Source: a virus. Taken from it: DNA of 64,000 nucleotides. The notes below the pieces were generated by a model. The model worked only from the letters and a program-made list of their open reading frames with translations. It was not told the origin of the DNA and ran no database searches. Where the stretch lies: positions 1-64,000 of IMG/VR virus record IMGVR_UViG_3300041583_000345. The stretch is one strand, 5' to 3'. The position numbers were made by a program, and so were the translations under genes. Shown here piece by piece: positions 63,141 through 64,000 of this stretch (its first letter is position 1; each line of letters begins with the position of its first letter).

Positions 63141-64000
63141 TAGTCTAGTAGGTTTGGTGTAATTGTTTCTTCTTCTAAATCTCCTTCTTCAATTAAGTCG
63201 AAATCTATTGATCCAACAAGTTTTAACCAGTGCTCTTTATGGGCGTCTCTGTACTTATCGATAGCTTTTTTATCATCTTCAATAAATCCATGAGAGGTCA
63301 TTACTACTTTCCCTCTAGATTGTACTCCCCCTATGTGGTTCTTTTCAATCTGGATGTTTGTACGTTTGGCAAACTCTACCTGTAAACCATCTTTAACTGC
63401 TTTAATCTTAGAAGTGCCCGGGTTTGTAATATTACCGAAGGTAACTACTAAGGTAGCGTCGTACCACATAGACATTCCTCCTTTATTCTGCAGCTTAGGT
63501 TGTCCCATTGGATGCTCAGGTTTCATAGTCCATACTTTATTAATAGCTACAAGAGTATTGGTGTAGGGAAAGTTTTCTTTTCTTGATAATAAAATCTTTT
63601 GATTTAAATTATTACCAAACTGTGTGGACATCGCTCCCGCATTCCATTCATTGTTATTCTTATTAGAACGAACTGATAAGTCACATGGTATAGAACCGAT
63701 AGAATCCCAAAAGAAACATAAATCGAAAGGTAAGTTACCTTTAGCCTGCTCATCCATTAAGTCAGCCATATGTACAGCTACTTCTTCAATGGTATTTAAA
63801 GATCCTCGGTCTGCATATAGAAAATGTCCTTCAAAATCTACTACTTTACCGTTTTCATCTTTAACTTCATTAAATTGAAGCCCCATCTCCCTTGCATGCT
63901 CCCATGACCATTTCATCTCCGAGATAATAAATACCGGTAAGATACCCATTTTCTGTGCACTTACTGCTGCTTCTAATAAAGCAGTAGTTTTTCCTGTGTC
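63140..64000 (-). CDS. RecA/UvsX-like recombinase, 5'-truncated by window edge
   Basis: The frame runs to the right edge, so the first methionine seen (63949) is not the start. The edge holds the Walker A end (DTGKTTALLEAA). Then VFIISEMKWSWEHAREMGLQ, DLCFFWDSIGSIPCD (Walker B) and FPYTNTLVAINKVWTM fit a UvsX/RecA fold. It should load on single strands for recombination and recombination-dependent replication. Its stop overlaps the exonuclease ATG. Confidence 0.88.
   Translation of the reverse strand, partial: DTGKTTALLEAAVSAQKMGILPVFIISEMKWSWEHAREMGLQFNEVKDENGKVVDFEGHFLYADRGSLNTIEEVAVHMADLMDEQAKGNLPFDLCFFWDSIGSIPCDLSVRSNKNNNEWNAGAMSTQFGNNLNQKILLSRKENFPYTNTLVAINKVWTMKPEHPMGQPKLQNKGGMSMWYDATLVVTFGNITNPGTSKIKAVKDGLQVEFAKRTNIQIEKNHIGGVQSRGKVVMTSHGFIEDDKKAIDKYRDAHKEHWLKLVGSIDFDLIEEGDLEEETITPNLLD

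Overview
This window looks like a 64-kb piece of a large, AT-rich double-stranded DNA phage that infects a member of the Bacteroidota, probably a flavobacterium. Nearly every gene is on the minus strand. The window holds phage replication genes (RecA/UvsX-like recombinase, DnaB-type helicase, 5'-3' exonuclease, family A DNA polymerase), class I ribonucleotide reductase, lysis genes, fibre-like genes, homing endonucleases and a large tRNA array. Host signs are a Bacteroidota-type histone H1-like protein, a DUF4494-like protein, promoters with a TAnnTTTG-like box and tRNAs of Bacteroidota type. No terminase, portal or capsid gene is visible, so the virion class cannot be called. LAYOUT, in plus coordinates and read right to left as transcribed: 64000-56545 replication and nucleotide reduction; 56483-53631 a tandem prolyl-hydroxylase-like protein with two glycosyltransferases; 53196-51532 thioredoxin and QueC; 51362-48253 paralogous leucine-rich-like repeat proteins; 47740-41939 about 27 tRNAs covering all 20 amino acids plus at least four aberrant tRNA-like elements and two homing endonucleases; 41836-37777 fibre or virion-like proteins; 37732-35952 carbamoyltransferase; 35871-27329 genes for a 7-deazaguanine DNA modification (QueD, QueE, FolE, a DpdA-like transglycosylase, a formyltransferase, QueF) with ferredoxins; 26446-21395 DNA polymerase, GroES, GroEL, histone-like and small genes; 20204-16262 lysis and membrane genes; 16175-14993 MazG-like and RecB-like nucleases; 14769-7563 glycan genes; 7559-2066 small genes including an IscA-like carrier, an HNH nuclease and a glucosaminidase; 2036-1 a paralogous HREDGPA-repeat family. 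HOW IT FITS TOGETHER: FolE, QueD, QueE and QueC should make preQ0, QueF should reduce it to preQ1, DpdA should insert it into DNA, and the formyltransferase next to DpdA could cap the aminomethyl group. Ferredoxins and an IscA-like protein could support the radical-SAM enzyme QueE. A recurrent 12-base motif (minus strand TTCKTATMTTWA) lies just upstream of about 19 gene or tRNA units and is probably the phage promoter. The most unusual block is the hydroxylase plus GT60-like plus HPAT-like set at 53631-56483. It resembles the eukaryotic pathway that hydroxylates proline and then glycosylates it. All functional calls rest on reading motifs; no database search was run.
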